The translations under genes were made by a program, and so were the position numbers. Shown piece by piece: positions 37,037-46,106 of a stretch of DNA of 64,000 nucleotides. Source of the stretch: CAWCDJ01 sp963796485 (lineage in GTDB: Bacteria; Acidobacteriota; Terriglobia; Bryobacterales; Bryobacteraceae); contig CAWCLV010000007.1 in assembly GCA_963796485.1 (NCBI GenBank), positions 273,568 to 337,567 on the forward strand, given 5' to 3'. The notes under the pieces are model-generated. The model did no database searches, had not been told where the DNA came from, and worked only from the letters and a program-made list of their open reading frames with translations. The number at the start of each line of letters is the position of its first letter. Positions within the stretch are counted from its first letter, which is position 1.

Positions 37037-37764
37037 AGGCCGGGTGCTGGCTTTTGCTTCTCGGCCCGGTGTCGGCGGCGGCGGCGGAGACCGGACCTTT
37101 CTCCCTGCTCGGGATTTCCCCGCGGGCGGGCGGTGGCCTGAGCGTTCCGACGCAGATCGTGGTGCTTCTGACGCTGATGACGCTGCTGCCGGCGGCGGTC
37201 ATGTGCATCACGCCTTTCTTGCGGATCACGGTGGTGCTGCACTTCCTGCGGCAGGCGCTGGGTACGCAGACGGTTCCCTCGAACCAGGTGCTTCTGGGGC
37301 TTGCGCTGTTTCTGACCATCGTCATCATGCAGCCTGTCGCGGCGGATATGTACCACCAGGGTTGGGAGCCGATGGAGAACGGGCAACTCTCTACCGGGCA
37401 GGCGGCCGAGGCGGCGGCAAAACCGCTGCGGAGCTTTCTCGTCCGTTTCGCCAGGGAAAAGGACATCCGGCTGTTCGTGGAGTTATCCCGCCTGCCGGCG
37501 CCGCGGACGCCGGCGGACCTCGAACTCAGGGTACTGATACCCGCGTACATCCTCTCCGAGTTGAAGACCGGGTTTCAGATCGGCGCCGTGCTTTTCCTGC
37601 CGTTTCTGGTGATCGATCTGGTGGTCGCCTCCGTGACGCTCTCGGTCGGGATGGTGCAACTGCCGCCGATCATGATTTCCGCACCGTTCAAGATCCTGCT
37701 TTTTGTCCTGGTGGACGGCTGGAACCTGGTGGTGGGGTCGCTTATGAAGAGCTTCTACATATGA
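37033..37764 (+). CDS. fliP: Flagellar export gate protein FliP
   Basis: Core of the type III export gate, 243 residues with signal peptide and four membrane helices. GLSVPTQIVVLLTLMTLLPA, FLRITVVLHFLRQALGTQTV, PAYILSELKTGFQIGAVLFL and MISAPFKILLFVLVDGWNLV are near-invariant family segments. It starts with GTG inside fliO and overlaps fliQ by 4 bp. Confidence 0.96.
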   Translation: MKAGCWLLLLGPVSAAAAETGPFSLLGISPRAGGGLSVPTQIVVLLTLMTLLPAAVMCITPFLRITVVLHFLRQALGTQTVPSNQVLLGLALFLTIVIMQPVAADMYHQGWEPMENGQLSTGQAAEAAAKPLRSFLVRFAREKDIRLFVELSRLPAPRTPADLELRVLIPAYILSELKTGFQIGAVLFLPFLVIDLVVASVTLSVGMVQLPPIMISAPFKILLFVLVDGWNLVVGSLMKSFYI

Positions 37765-38030
37765 CTCCCGAATCGGTCGTGCAGATCATGAGGGACGCGC
37801 TGATGGCCACTTTCTGGCTGGCGGCCCCCCTGCTTGCGATCGGCTTTGTGGCGGGCGTGGTCATCAGCCTGGTCCAGATCGCGACATCGATTCAGGACAA
37901 CGCGGTCAGTTCCATCCCGAGGCTGGTGGCGTTCCTCGCCGGGTTACTTTTGTTGATGCCATGGATGCTGCAGAAAACCATGGCGTATACCACGGGGCTC
38001 TTTGGAGATTTGGCGCGATATGCCCGCTGA
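37761..38030 (+). CDS. fliQ: Flagellar export gate protein FliQ
   Basis: Two-helix export-gate subunit, 89 residues from the ATG at 37761 that overlaps the fliP stop (ATGA). MTPESVVQIMRDALMATFWL, GVVISLVQIATSIQDNAVSS and PRLVAFLAGLLLLMPWMLQK match the family closely. Confidence 0.95.
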   Translation: MTPESVVQIMRDALMATFWLAAPLLAIGFVAGVVISLVQIATSIQDNAVSSIPRLVAFLAGLLLLMPWMLQKTMAYTTGLFGDLARYAR

Positions 38031-38793
38031 ACTCCATCTCTCTTTGGGTCTGCTCTACAGTTTTCTGCTCGTGCTGGCACGCGTGGGAGGCGCCCTGATC
38101 TTCGTTCCTCTTCCGGGCGTCAAAGGCTCGCCGGACGGAGCACGGGCGGCGCTTGCCGTCGGTTTCAGCCTGGCCCTCTTCGCCCGGTGGCCTTCGATCG
38201 ACGCCGCGGCGGCCGGCCCACTCACGCTGGCGGGGTGGACCCTGGCCGAGGCCGCCCTGGGGGTGGCGATCGGCGTTCCGGTGGCGATGGTGCTCGAGGC
38301 ATTTACGCTCGCCGCGCAGGTACTGGGGCTCCAGGCCGGATACGCGTATGCGTCCACGATCGACCCGAACACGGAGGCCGACTCCGGAATTCTGCTGGTG
38401 TTTGCCCAACTGATCGGCGGGTTGCTGTTCTTCGCCCTCGGGCTGGACCGGCAGGTCCTGCGTGTTTTTGCCGAGAGCCTCTCCCGTATCCCGCCCGGCG
38501 GTTATCATCCGGGGCCGCTGCAGGCGGAGGCGGTGATCCGTCTGGGCGCAAGTTTGTTCTCCACGGGTGTGCGGCTGGCGCTCCCCGTGGTGGCGCTGCT
38601 GGTCATGGTAGACGTGGCGCTGGCGTTACTCGGAAGGCTCAATGCGCAACTGCAGCTTTTGACGCTGGCGTTCCCCGCCAAGATGCTAACCGCACTGGTA
38701 ATGCTAAGCGCCGTGGCTGCCATCTTTCCGCGCGTCGCGGCGCAACTTGCCGGAACGGCCTGGAGCACGATCTACAGGACGTTGGGGATATGA
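38020..38793 (+). CDS. fliR: Flagellar export gate protein FliR
   Basis: Export-gate subunit with about six membrane helices, 257 residues. I chose the ATG at 38020 (MPAELHLSLGLLY), 11 bp inside fliQ. Recognisable parts are LLVLARVGGALIFVPLPG, AAQVLGLQAGYAYASTIDPN, LFSTGVRLALPVVALLVMVD and LGRLNAQLQLLTLAFPAKML. Confidence 0.93.
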   Translation: MPAELHLSLGLLYSFLLVLARVGGALIFVPLPGVKGSPDGARAALAVGFSLALFARWPSIDAAAAGPLTLAGWTLAEAALGVAIGVPVAMVLEAFTLAAQVLGLQAGYAYASTIDPNTEADSGILLVFAQLIGGLLFFALGLDRQVLRVFAESLSRIPPGGYHPGPLQAEAVIRLGASLFSTGVRLALPVVALLVMVDVALALLGRLNAQLQLLTLAFPAKMLTALVMLSAVAAIFPRVAAQLAGTAWSTIYRTLGI

Positions 38794-38799
38794 GGCGCG

Positions 38800-39864
38800 A
38801 TGGCCGACCGTTCCGGCAAGACCGAAGAACCGACACAACGCCGGCTGGAGAAGGCACGGCGCGAAGGACAGTTTCCGCAGGCCAAGGACTTCATCGGAGC
38901 GCTGCAGTTCCTTGCGATCCTCGGGATTCTCACCGCCGGAGGCGCCAGGTGGTTCGACGAGTTTCGCACCGCCATGCGGGCATTGTTGAAGTTGGCCTTT
39001 CGCGGGGAGATCGGCACGGCGGATCTCTCGCACCTCGCATGGCAACTGTTTTGGAGCCAGCTCCTGCCGCTCGCGGCGGCAGGGCTTGGCTTAGCAGCCG
39101 CCACTCTGGGAGTGCGGCTCGTCACTACCCGGTTCGGGCTCAGTCTGAAGAAACTGGCGCCCGACGGGGAGCGGTTCAACCCGGTCTCGCGCTTGCGCGA
39201 CCTGCCGAAACAAAACCTGCCGTCGGTGTTCCAGGCGCTGGTTCTGATTCCGCTGTTCCTATGGGCAGTTTATGTGGTAGCACGCGCGAAATGGGAGGAC
39301 TTTCTGGTGCTGCCGCTCGAGAGCGTGGACGCGGGCTGTTCCCGCATCGCGGCCTCGTTGATGGAACTGTTCTGGAAGGCGGCGGGCCTCTTCATGGTGT
39401 TCGGCTCGGTAGACCTGTTTCGCCAGCTGCGGCGCTACAAGCGGGACCTGCGAATGAGCAAACAGGACATCAAGGAAGAGCTGAAGGACCAGGAAGGCAA
39501 TCCGCAGATGAAGGCGCGGATCCGCCGGCTGCAACGCGACCGCGCGCGGCGGCAGATGATGAAGGAAATTCCCACCGCTACGGCGGTGATCGTCAACCCG
39601 ACGCACTTTGCGGTGGCGATCCGGTACCAGATGGAGAGCATGGCGGCGCCCGCCGTGGTTGCCAAGGGCAAGAACTATCTCGCGCTGAGAATCCGCCAGA
39701 AGGCCATCGAGCACAACGTGCCGATCATCGAGAATCCCCCCCTGGCGCAGGCCCTTTACAAATCAGCCGAAGTCGGGCAGGAGATTCCGCCGCATCTGTA
39801 TCGCGCCGTCGCCGAAATCCTGGCTTACATTTTCAAACTCATGAACGGAAGGCTGCCGGGCTGA
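38800..39864 (+). CDS. flhB: Flagellar export switch protein FlhB
   Basis: Membrane protein that changes export specificity after autocleavage. It has 354 residues: SGKTEEPTQRRLEKARREGQ at the N-terminus, four membrane helices, then the cytoplasmic domain with MSKQDIKEELKDQEGNPQMK and the autocleavage motif NPTH (in AVIVNPTHFAVAIRY). PIIENPPLAQALYKSAEVGQ near the end is typical. Starts 6 bp after fliR. Confidence 0.96.
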   Translation: MADRSGKTEEPTQRRLEKARREGQFPQAKDFIGALQFLAILGILTAGGARWFDEFRTAMRALLKLAFRGEIGTADLSHLAWQLFWSQLLPLAAAGLGLAAATLGVRLVTTRFGLSLKKLAPDGERFNPVSRLRDLPKQNLPSVFQALVLIPLFLWAVYVVARAKWEDFLVLPLESVDAGCSRIAASLMELFWKAAGLFMVFGSVDLFRQLRRYKRDLRMSKQDIKEELKDQEGNPQMKARIRRLQRDRARRQMMKEIPTATAVIVNPTHFAVAIRYQMESMAAPAVVAKGKNYLALRIRQKAIEHNVPIIENPPLAQALYKSAEVGQEIPPHLYRAVAEILAYIFKLMNGRLPG

Positions 39865-39868
39865 TCCG

Positions 39869-41950
39869 ATGACACCTTCGAAAACCATTACGGCCCCCGG
39901 CCTGCCGAACTGGATGCAGGGCCTGCCGCTCAAGACGCTGGGCGACATGGCAGTGCCTCTCGCGGTACTGGCCATCGTCGTGGCCTTGATGACTCCGCTG
40001 CCTGGGTTCGTGCTGGACCTGCTGATCGCCGCCGACATCCTGTTGTCGGTTACGGTGCTCATGGTGTCGCTCTATCTCATACGGCCCGTGGAGTTCACTT
40101 CGTTTCCGACGACGTTGCTGCTGCTGACGCTTTTCCGGCTGGCTCTGAATATTTCCTCGTCCCGGTTGATTCTGCTGAACGGAAACACGGGGACGGCCGC
40201 CGCGGGCGAGGTGATCGGAGCGTTCGGCAGCTTCGTGGTCGGCGGGAATTACGTCATCGGCACGGTGATTTTTCTGGTGCTGATCGCGATTCAATACGTC
40301 GTCATCAACCACGGCGCGGTGCGCATCTCCGAGGTCACGGCGCGCTTCACCCTCGACGCACTCCCCGGGAAGCAGATGTCGATCGATTCGGACCTGAACG
40401 CCGGCATGATCGACGAGGTCGAAGCCAAGCGGCGGCGCAAACAGCTTTCCACCGAAGCGGAGTTTTACGGGGCGATGGACGGCGCTTCGCGATTTACCCA
40501 GAGGGACGCGGTCGCGAGCATTCTGATCACCTCGATCAACATCATTGCCGGATTTCTGATCGGCGTTCTGCAGCATGGCATGGATTTCATGAAGGCCTTG
40601 CAGACCTACACCGTCCTGACGATCGGGGACGGGCTGGTCACCGTGATCCCGGCCCTCATGATTTCCATTTCGGGCGGCCTGATCGTGACCAGGGCCAGCT
40701 CCGATGCGCGGCTAGGGCAAGAATTTCGCACTCAGATTTTCGGCAGTTCCCAGCCTCTGCTGCTCGCGGCGGGCGTGTTGTGCGCCCTGGCGATGCTACC
40801 CGGCATGCCCAAGCTGCCGTTTCTGCTGATGGGCGGAGGCGCGGGCGCGGCGGGTTGGCACATGCGGCGGCGCGAACTGGCAGGTACGAAGGACACGGAG
40901 GCCGACGCAAAACCGGCGGCGGCGAAGGAGAACCTGGAATCGCTGATGCGCGTGGAGCCCCTCGCCATCGAGGTCGGGCTGGGCCTGGTGAACCTCGTGG
41001 AAGGCGGCCAGGAATCTGCCCTGTTGCGGCGGATATCCGGGATCCGGCGGCAACTGGCGACGGACCTCGGCTATCTCCTGCCGCCCGTCCGCGTGACGGA
41101 CAACCTTTCGTTGCGCAGCCGGGAATACGTGCTCTCGCTCAAAGGAGTCGAGATTTCGCGTTACGAATTGCCCAACGGCTGCGAACTGGCGATACCCATG
41201 GGAAACACGCCGGCGCCCGAGGGGCAGCCTACCAACGAACCGGCATTCGGCATGAAGGCGGTCTGGGTCCCCGCGGAACGTTCCGACCGGGTGCGACAGG
41301 CGGGGTGCACCGTCGTCGACCCGGTGAGCGTTTTGGGTACGCATCTTTCGGAGGTCATCCGGCGGCACGCGCACGAGCTGTTTTCCAGGCAGGATGCGAA
41401 GCGACTGCTGGACCGGGTGGCGGTTGAGAATGCGAAGGTCGTGGAGGACCTGGTTCCCAAACTGCTGCCCCTTGCCGCCGTCCAGAAGGTGCTCCAGAAC
41501 CTGCTGCGGGAGCGCGTGTCGATCCGCGATTCGGTCAGCATTCTGGAAGCCCTGGGGGAGGCGGCCCCGTCGACGCGAAACCCGGTGCTCCTGACCGAAT
41601 ATGTCCGTCAATCGATCCGGCGCGCGGTGGTCAAACCCTACCTGAACCGGTCCGGCGACCTGGCGGCGTGGTTCCTGGACCCGGCGATCGAGCAGAACGT
41701 GGAGCGGGCGGTGGAGCACGGCGAACAGAACAGCCACATGACGCTTCCGCCGCAAGCGATCCGGGAAATCCTGGCGCGAATCTCGAGCCGCATTCCGTCG
41801 GCCGAGACTCCGGTAGTGGCGATCACGTCTGCCGGGGCCCGGTATTTCCTGAGGCAAATCGTGGAGCCCGTGCTGCCGGGGCTATTCTTCCTGGCACATA
41901 ACGAAATTCCAGCGGGTCTTCGGGTGCAATCGCTGGGCAACATTACTTAG
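39869..41950 (+). CDS. flhA: Flagellar export protein FlhA
   Basis: Largest export-gate subunit, 693 residues: about eight membrane helices in the first half and a cytoplasmic chaperone-docking domain in the second. The FHIPEP region reads VEFTSFPTTLLLLTLFRLAL then LNISSSRLILLNG; KGFTLDALPGKQMSIDSDLN-type sequence and DGASRFTQRDAVASILI are clear. The C-terminal domain has EPLAIEVGLGLVNLVEGG and LSEVIRRHAHELFSRQDAK. Four bases after flhB. Confidence 0.96.
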   Translation: MTPSKTITAPGLPNWMQGLPLKTLGDMAVPLAVLAIVVALMTPLPGFVLDLLIAADILLSVTVLMVSLYLIRPVEFTSFPTTLLLLTLFRLALNISSSRLILLNGNTGTAAAGEVIGAFGSFVVGGNYVIGTVIFLVLIAIQYVVINHGAVRISEVTARFTLDALPGKQMSIDSDLNAGMIDEVEAKRRRKQLSTEAEFYGAMDGASRFTQRDAVASILITSINIIAGFLIGVLQHGMDFMKALQTYTVLTIGDGLVTVIPALMISISGGLIVTRASSDARLGQEFRTQIFGSSQPLLLAAGVLCALAMLPGMPKLPFLLMGGGAGAAGWHMRRRELAGTKDTEADAKPAAAKENLESLMRVEPLAIEVGLGLVNLVEGGQESALLRRISGIRRQLATDLGYLLPPVRVTDNLSLRSREYVLSLKGVEISRYELPNGCELAIPMGNTPAPEGQPTNEPAFGMKAVWVPAERSDRVRQAGCTVVDPVSVLGTHLSEVIRRHAHELFSRQDAKRLLDRVAVENAKVVEDLVPKLLPLAAVQKVLQNLLRERVSIRDSVSILEALGEAAPSTRNPVLLTEYVRQSIRRAVVKPYLNRSGDLAAWFLDPAIEQNVERAVEHGEQNSHMTLPPQAIREILARISSRIPSAETPVVAITSAGARYFLRQIVEPVLPGLFFLAHNEIPAGLRVQSLGNIT

Positions 41951-42022
41951 CGGCGCGTCGGCGGGCCTACAGCAATCGGCCGCTCCAGACGATTCATATT
42001 GCGTGCCGCTCGGGACAAGCGA

Positions 42023-43165
42023 ATGAGAATCAAATCATATTTCTGTCGAACCGTGGAAGATGCGATGGCCCAGGCGAGCCAGGAACTCGGCCCGGACGCC
42101 ATCCTGGTGAACAGCCGTAAGGCGCCGCCTGAGTCGCGGAACCTCGGGGAATACGAGGTTGTATTCGCCACCGAAGCTGCAGGCGAGGCGGCCCCGGGTC
42201 CGGACCGGGCGGGTGCGTTTCCCGGATCGGCCGGAGCGCCGGTCCCCGACCGGCTGTCGGCCGAAGTTGCCGATCTGAAAAGGGAGTTGGAGGGAATGCG
42301 CCGCGCCATTCAGCGGAACGTGATTCCGCCGGCTTCCTGGATGAGCGGCTCGCCCGAGATCCCGGACGTTTATGCGGCTCTGATCTCCGCGGAGGTCCCG
42401 GCGGAACTGGCCCGGGAAATCGTGCAGGCGGCCGAAGCCCGTGCCGGCGGACGATCCAAAGCCGGCATCACGCAGGGCGAACTGCGGCAAGCTGTCGCGG
42501 AGGAACTGGGGTCGCGTATCACCGCGCAACCGGCCCTGGGGCGCGGTGAGGCACGGCCCCGGATTACGGCCCTCGTGGGGCCGCCGGGGAGCGGCAAGAC
42601 CACCACGCTGGTGAAACTCGCGGTGAACTACGGGCTGACCAGCCGGCGCCCGGTCCTGCTGCTGTCGATGGACACCTACCGGGTAGCCGCGGCCGAGCAA
42701 CTGCGGTCCTACGCGGCCATACTCGGAGTCGGCTTTCAAGTACTGGAAACGATGGCGGCGCTCGCGCAGGCCATCGAGGAGAGCCGCGGCAAGGACCTCA
42801 TCCTGATCGATACGCCGGGTTTCGGGTATGGCGATATGGACGCAGCCGGGCCGCTGGGCAGGTTCCTGTCGAGCCGCGCCGATATCGACACCCAACTGGT
42901 TCTGCCGGCATCGATGAAGCCGGCGGACATGAGCCGGGTCGCCGCGGCATTCGATGCGTTTGCACCGCAACGGCTGTTGTTCACGAAGCTCGACGAAACC
43001 GGATCGTTCGGCCCGATCCTGGCGGAAGCCGCTCACCTGAAAAAACCCATTTCGTTTTTTGCAACCGGCCAGAGGATCCCGGAGGATCTGGAGGCCGCCA
43101 GTGGAAGCCGCCTGGTCGAACTGGTACTTGCGGGGCAGTCCGTGGCGGCGTGTACCGCCGCCTGA
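42023..43165 (+). CDS. flhF: Flagellar SRP-type GTPase FlhF
   Basis: GTPase that positions or counts flagella. It has 380 residues from the ATG at 42023 (MRIKSYFCRTVEDAM), the usual FlhF opening. After the B domain and linker, the NG domain shows G1 GPPGSGKTTTLVKLA, DTYRVAAAEQLRSYA, G3 LILIDTPGFGYGD and G4-like FTKLDETGSFG. The usual partner FlhG/FleN, a MinD-type ATPase, is not encoded next to it here. Seventy-two bp after flhA, followed by fliA. Confidence 0.93.
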   Translation: MRIKSYFCRTVEDAMAQASQELGPDAILVNSRKAPPESRNLGEYEVVFATEAAGEAAPGPDRAGAFPGSAGAPVPDRLSAEVADLKRELEGMRRAIQRNVIPPASWMSGSPEIPDVYAALISAEVPAELAREIVQAAEARAGGRSKAGITQGELRQAVAEELGSRITAQPALGRGEARPRITALVGPPGSGKTTTLVKLAVNYGLTSRRPVLLLSMDTYRVAAAEQLRSYAAILGVGFQVLETMAALAQAIEESRGKDLILIDTPGFGYGDMDAAGPLGRFLSSRADIDTQLVLPASMKPADMSRVAAAFDAFAPQRLLFTKLDETGSFGPILAEAAHLKKPISFFATGQRIPEDLEAASGSRLVELVLAGQSVAACTAA

Positions 43166-43193
43166 TCGGGCGCCGAATGAATGAGGCACAGAT

Positions 43194-43949
43194 ATGTACG
43201 CCTACGCGGCGCAAACGGAAATGAGTGAAGCGGAGCGGGAGCGGCTGATCCTGGAGCACCTCCCACAGGTGCGCCTGATCGCGCGCCGGATCCAGGAACG
43301 CCTCCCGGAGAGCGTCATTCTGGAGGATCTCGTGTCCAGCGGAGTCATCGGCTTGATCTCCGCCATCGATAACTTCGACCCCGGCCACAACGTCAAGCTC
43401 AAGACCTACGCAGAGTACAAGATTCGCGGCGCGATTCTCGACAGCTTGCGAGGGTTGGATTGGGCGCCACGCCAAAAACGGCGGCAGGCGAAACAGATCG
43501 AGGCTGCGATTGCGAGGTTGGAGCAACGCCTCCAGAGCGCGCCGACGGAAGACGAGATCGCCGTTGAACTGGGCCTTTCCCTCGAGGAGTACCACGAGTG
43601 GCTCGTCGAAATTCGGGGCTTGAACGTGGCCAGCCTGGAGTATTCCGGAAACGAGGAAGGCCGGGACCTTTTGCACTACCTGCCCGACGAGAGCGAAAAC
43701 CTGCCGTCGGCCATTCTGGAACGCTCCGAACTCGAACGACTGCTCACCGCGGGCATCGATTCGATTCCGGCAATTGAGCGCACCGTCCTAAGCCTGTATT
43801 ACCGGGAAGAGTTGACGCTCCGTGAAATCGCTACCATCGTGAACCTGCACGAATCCCGCATTTCGCAGCTGAAATCGCAGGCGATCCTGCGGCTTCGTGG
43901 CCACCTGTCGGTGCAATGGCCGAGCGCCAGGGGAGTGGCCACGGTATGA
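43194..43949 (+). CDS. fliA: RNA polymerase sigma-28 factor FliA
   Basis: Sigma factor for late flagellar genes, held in check by FlgM. It has 251 residues. Region 2 reads VILEDLVSSGVIGLISAIDN and FDPGHNVKLKTYAEYKIRGA; region 3 RGAILDSLRGLDWAPRQKRR; region 4 TLREIATIVNLHESRISQLK. GAGG is 8 nt before the ATG. Overlaps the next gene by 4 bp. Matching promoters occur at 48990, 49048, 55770 and 56121. Confidence 0.95.
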   Translation: MYAYAAQTEMSEAERERLILEHLPQVRLIARRIQERLPESVILEDLVSSGVIGLISAIDNFDPGHNVKLKTYAEYKIRGAILDSLRGLDWAPRQKRRQAKQIEAAIARLEQRLQSAPTEDEIAVELGLSLEEYHEWLVEIRGLNVASLEYSGNEEGRDLLHYLPDESENLPSAILERSELERLLTAGIDSIPAIERTVLSLYYREELTLREIATIVNLHESRISQLKSQAILRLRGHLSVQWPSARGVATV

Positions 43950-44827
43950 GCACCGACACGGCGAGATTGCTCGGCGAGGATCCCGAGATTAAGAGGGTGG
44001 TCGATGCATGGGCCGAGAGTCTGGCGCAAGTTCTCGAGACCATGGCCGACCAGAAGCCGGAGATTGCCTGGAAGGCGGCAACCGGAGTGCCCGAGGAAAT
44101 CAGCGGGTCCGGTAGCGGGCCGGACGCGGAGATTCTCTGGTGGGAGCAGCCCTTTCAGCGGACACCGGCGGCCAAGGTCTGGGTCGGGAGCCCGCGAGCC
44201 GCTTGGGAGTATCTGGGCGGCCTGACACTCCGCGCAGCGGGAGTCGAGACCATCGACCCGGCCGAAGCCCGCAACACCTGGTTTGAAATTCTCGGGCAAT
44301 CGCTTTCGGTGATGGCTCGCGCCATCGGCGCGGGAATCGGGCGTGAGGTCAATTGCGATGCCGGTGTCGAGCGAGTTCCCGACTCCGAATTGAAGCAGTG
44401 GGGCTCGCTGACCCTGAGTTTTCCCGAGGCGACCCTCGCTCCGCTTCTCTTCGCATTCAGCCCGGCCCTCGAGAGTCTCGTCACGGATCCGCCTGCCCCT
44501 CCGGAGGAAGAGCCCGCATCGGCGGAACTCATAACGGCTCCACCGCCACCCGAAGCGCTCCCCAACACGCGGACGCTCGAATTGCTCCTGGACGTCGATC
44601 TACCGGTCAGCATTTCATTCGGTAAAGCCCTGCTGCCCCTCAAAGATGTTTTGAAGCTGACAACCGGTTCGATCGTGGAGTTGAACCGCAGCATCAACGA
44701 CCACGTGGAGGTTCTTGTGAACCACTGTCTGATCGCCCGGGGCGAGGTGGTGGTGGTCGAGGGGAACTACGGGGTGAGGATCCAGGAGATCGCCAGCCGG
44801 CAGGACCGCCTGCGGAGCGTCTCGTGA
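43946..44827 (+). CDS. FliN/FliY-like switch protein with long N-terminal domain
   Basis: It has 293 residues from the ATG at 43946, coupled to fliA. The last 90 residues are a SpoA domain: TRTLELLLDVDLPVSISFGK, LKDVLKLTTGSIVELNRSIN and EVLVNHCLIARGEVVVVEGN, which is FliN-like. The N-terminal 200 residues are helical and not recognised; they could be a divergent CheC/FliM-like domain as in FliY, but no phosphatase motif is evident. With the short FliN at 36483 the window encodes two SpoA proteins and no FliM. Confidence 0.83.
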   Translation: MSTDTARLLGEDPEIKRVVDAWAESLAQVLETMADQKPEIAWKAATGVPEEISGSGSGPDAEILWWEQPFQRTPAAKVWVGSPRAAWEYLGGLTLRAAGVETIDPAEARNTWFEILGQSLSVMARAIGAGIGREVNCDAGVERVPDSELKQWGSLTLSFPEATLAPLLFAFSPALESLVTDPPAPPEEEPASAELITAPPPPEALPNTRTLELLLDVDLPVSISFGKALLPLKDVLKLTTGSIVELNRSINDHVEVLVNHCLIARGEVVVVEGNYGVRIQEIASRQDRLRSVS

Positions 44828-45210
44828 TCAACGCTGCAATCCTGGCGATCCTTTGCGGTGTCGGCCTGGGTTTGCTCGCCCTCAGCTTCCTGGTACTTTG
44901 GCGGGCCCGTACGGCAGTTCGCGCCGTGAAAAACGCCGCGGAGGCAGCCCGCCGGCAGAACGAAGAGGCGCTCCAGGCGCTCCGGGACCGAATTGAGGCT
45001 CTGTGCGGGCAGATGAATGACCTGCGCCGCGAACCCGTCGCGGCCGGCGGCACTGTCCGGCCCGGGATCAACCTGAGCAAGCGCTCCCAGGCACTTCGGA
45101 TGCACCGGAGAGGAGACTCCCCGGAGCAGATCGCCGCCGCCCTCGAAGTTCCCCTACAGGAGCTGGAACTGCTTGTGAAAGTGCACCGAATCGTCATGAA
45201 TAACGTTTAA
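44824..45210 (+). CDS. Membrane-anchored coiled-coil/HTH protein, DUF2802-like
   Basis: It has 128 residues from a GTG overlapping the preceding stop. One N-terminal helix (AILAILCGVGLGLLALSFLV), a coiled coil (about 35-70, RRQNEEALQALRDRIEALCG), and a C-terminal helix-turn-helix-like stretch (RSQALRMHRRGDSPEQIAAA then LEVPLQELELLVKVHRIV). This layout resembles DUF2802 proteins often found beside flagellar or chemotaxis genes. Function unknown. Confidence 0.78.
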   Translation: MINAAILAILCGVGLGLLALSFLVLWRARTAVRAVKNAAEAARRQNEEALQALRDRIEALCGQMNDLRREPVAAGGTVRPGINLSKRSQALRMHRRGDSPEQIAAALEVPLQELELLVKVHRIVMNNV

Positions 45211-45263
45211 CCACACGAGTTTGAGCGCGCCGGGCGGGCGTGCCGGATAATAATGGATAGACC

Positions 45264-46106
45264 ATGACGGTTGAAATCGAAGGCGTTGCGCTGCACCTTG
45301 CTCATCCGGATGAACTAACCGTTCAGTGGGTCGGGCAAGACGAATTGATGCGGCAATTGCTGGCGGCGTGGATGGTGATTAACGAACAGGATCTCCCCAT
45401 GAACCCCCGCCTGCTTGGAAAACCCGGCGTGGGGAAAACCACGCTGGCGTACGCCGCGGCGAAGAGGATGGGGCGCGAGGTTTACATTCTGCAGGCGACG
45501 CTCGACACCCGTCCGGAGGACCTGCTGATCACGCCGGTGATCGAGGGCGCGGGGAGCCTGCGGTACGTGGCTTCGCCGCTCGTCACAGCGATGCTCCGCG
45601 GAGGAATCGCCATCCTGGATGAGGGAAACCGGATGAGCGAAAAGAGTTGGGCAAGCCTGGCTCCGCTGCTCGACAACCGGCGCTATGTGGAATCCATTGT
45701 CGCCGGGATCAAGATTCGGGCCCACCCGCAGTTCCGTATGGTCGCGACGATGAACGACGACGCCTCGACATTCGAACTCCCGGAGTATATTCACTCGCGC
45801 CTGCAGCCGCAGATATTCATCGATTTTCCGGAGCGCGACGAGGAATACCACATTCTGAAGGAGAACCTGCCCTTCGCCGAAGATCGAATCCTGAATTACG
45901 TCACGGATTTTCTGCAACTCGCTCACGCCGCCGACGAGCGCTACACGGTGCGCGATGGAATCAATGTGGCGAGGTTCGCCCTGAAGCTGAAGAGCCTGGC
46001 CACCCAACGCACCCACGAACTCGAGGCGCTGGAAATCGCGATCGCGCAGGTTCTGGGTGAGGAAGCGCTGCGCTATGCCCGGAGAAATCGACCTTCCGAT
46101 TCCTGA
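45264..46106 (+). CDS. MoxR-like AAA+ ATPase of unexplained two-gene module
   Basis: A single-domain AAA+ ATPase, 280 residues, closest in look to the MoxR/CbbQ/AAA_5 group. Walker A GKPGVGKTT (52-60), Walker B IAILDEGNRMS (115-125), sensor 1 RMVATMND (158-165) and arginine-finger-like SRLQPQIFIDFPERDEEY are present. Such ATPases remodel or insert cofactors into partner proteins. The stop lies 32 bp inside the next gene, so the two products almost certainly work together. A 53-bp gap separates it from the flagellar run; a GATAAT box at 45246 may be its own -10, though no good -35 is seen. Confidence 0.88.
   Translation: MTVEIEGVALHLAHPDELTVQWVGQDELMRQLLAAWMVINEQDLPMNPRLLGKPGVGKTTLAYAAAKRMGREVYILQATLDTRPEDLLITPVIEGAGSLRYVASPLVTAMLRGGIAILDEGNRMSEKSWASLAPLLDNRRYVESIVAGIKIRAHPQFRMVATMNDDASTFELPEYIHSRLQPQIFIDFPERDEEYHILKENLPFAEDRILNYVTDFLQLAHAADERYTVRDGINVARFALKLKSLATQRTHELEALEIAIAQVLGEEALRYARRNRPSDS

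Noticed and set aside
37005..37760. N-terminal extension of the FliQ frame through fliP
   Set aside because: Runs out of frame over the strongly conserved fliP; FliQ starts at the ATG at 37761.
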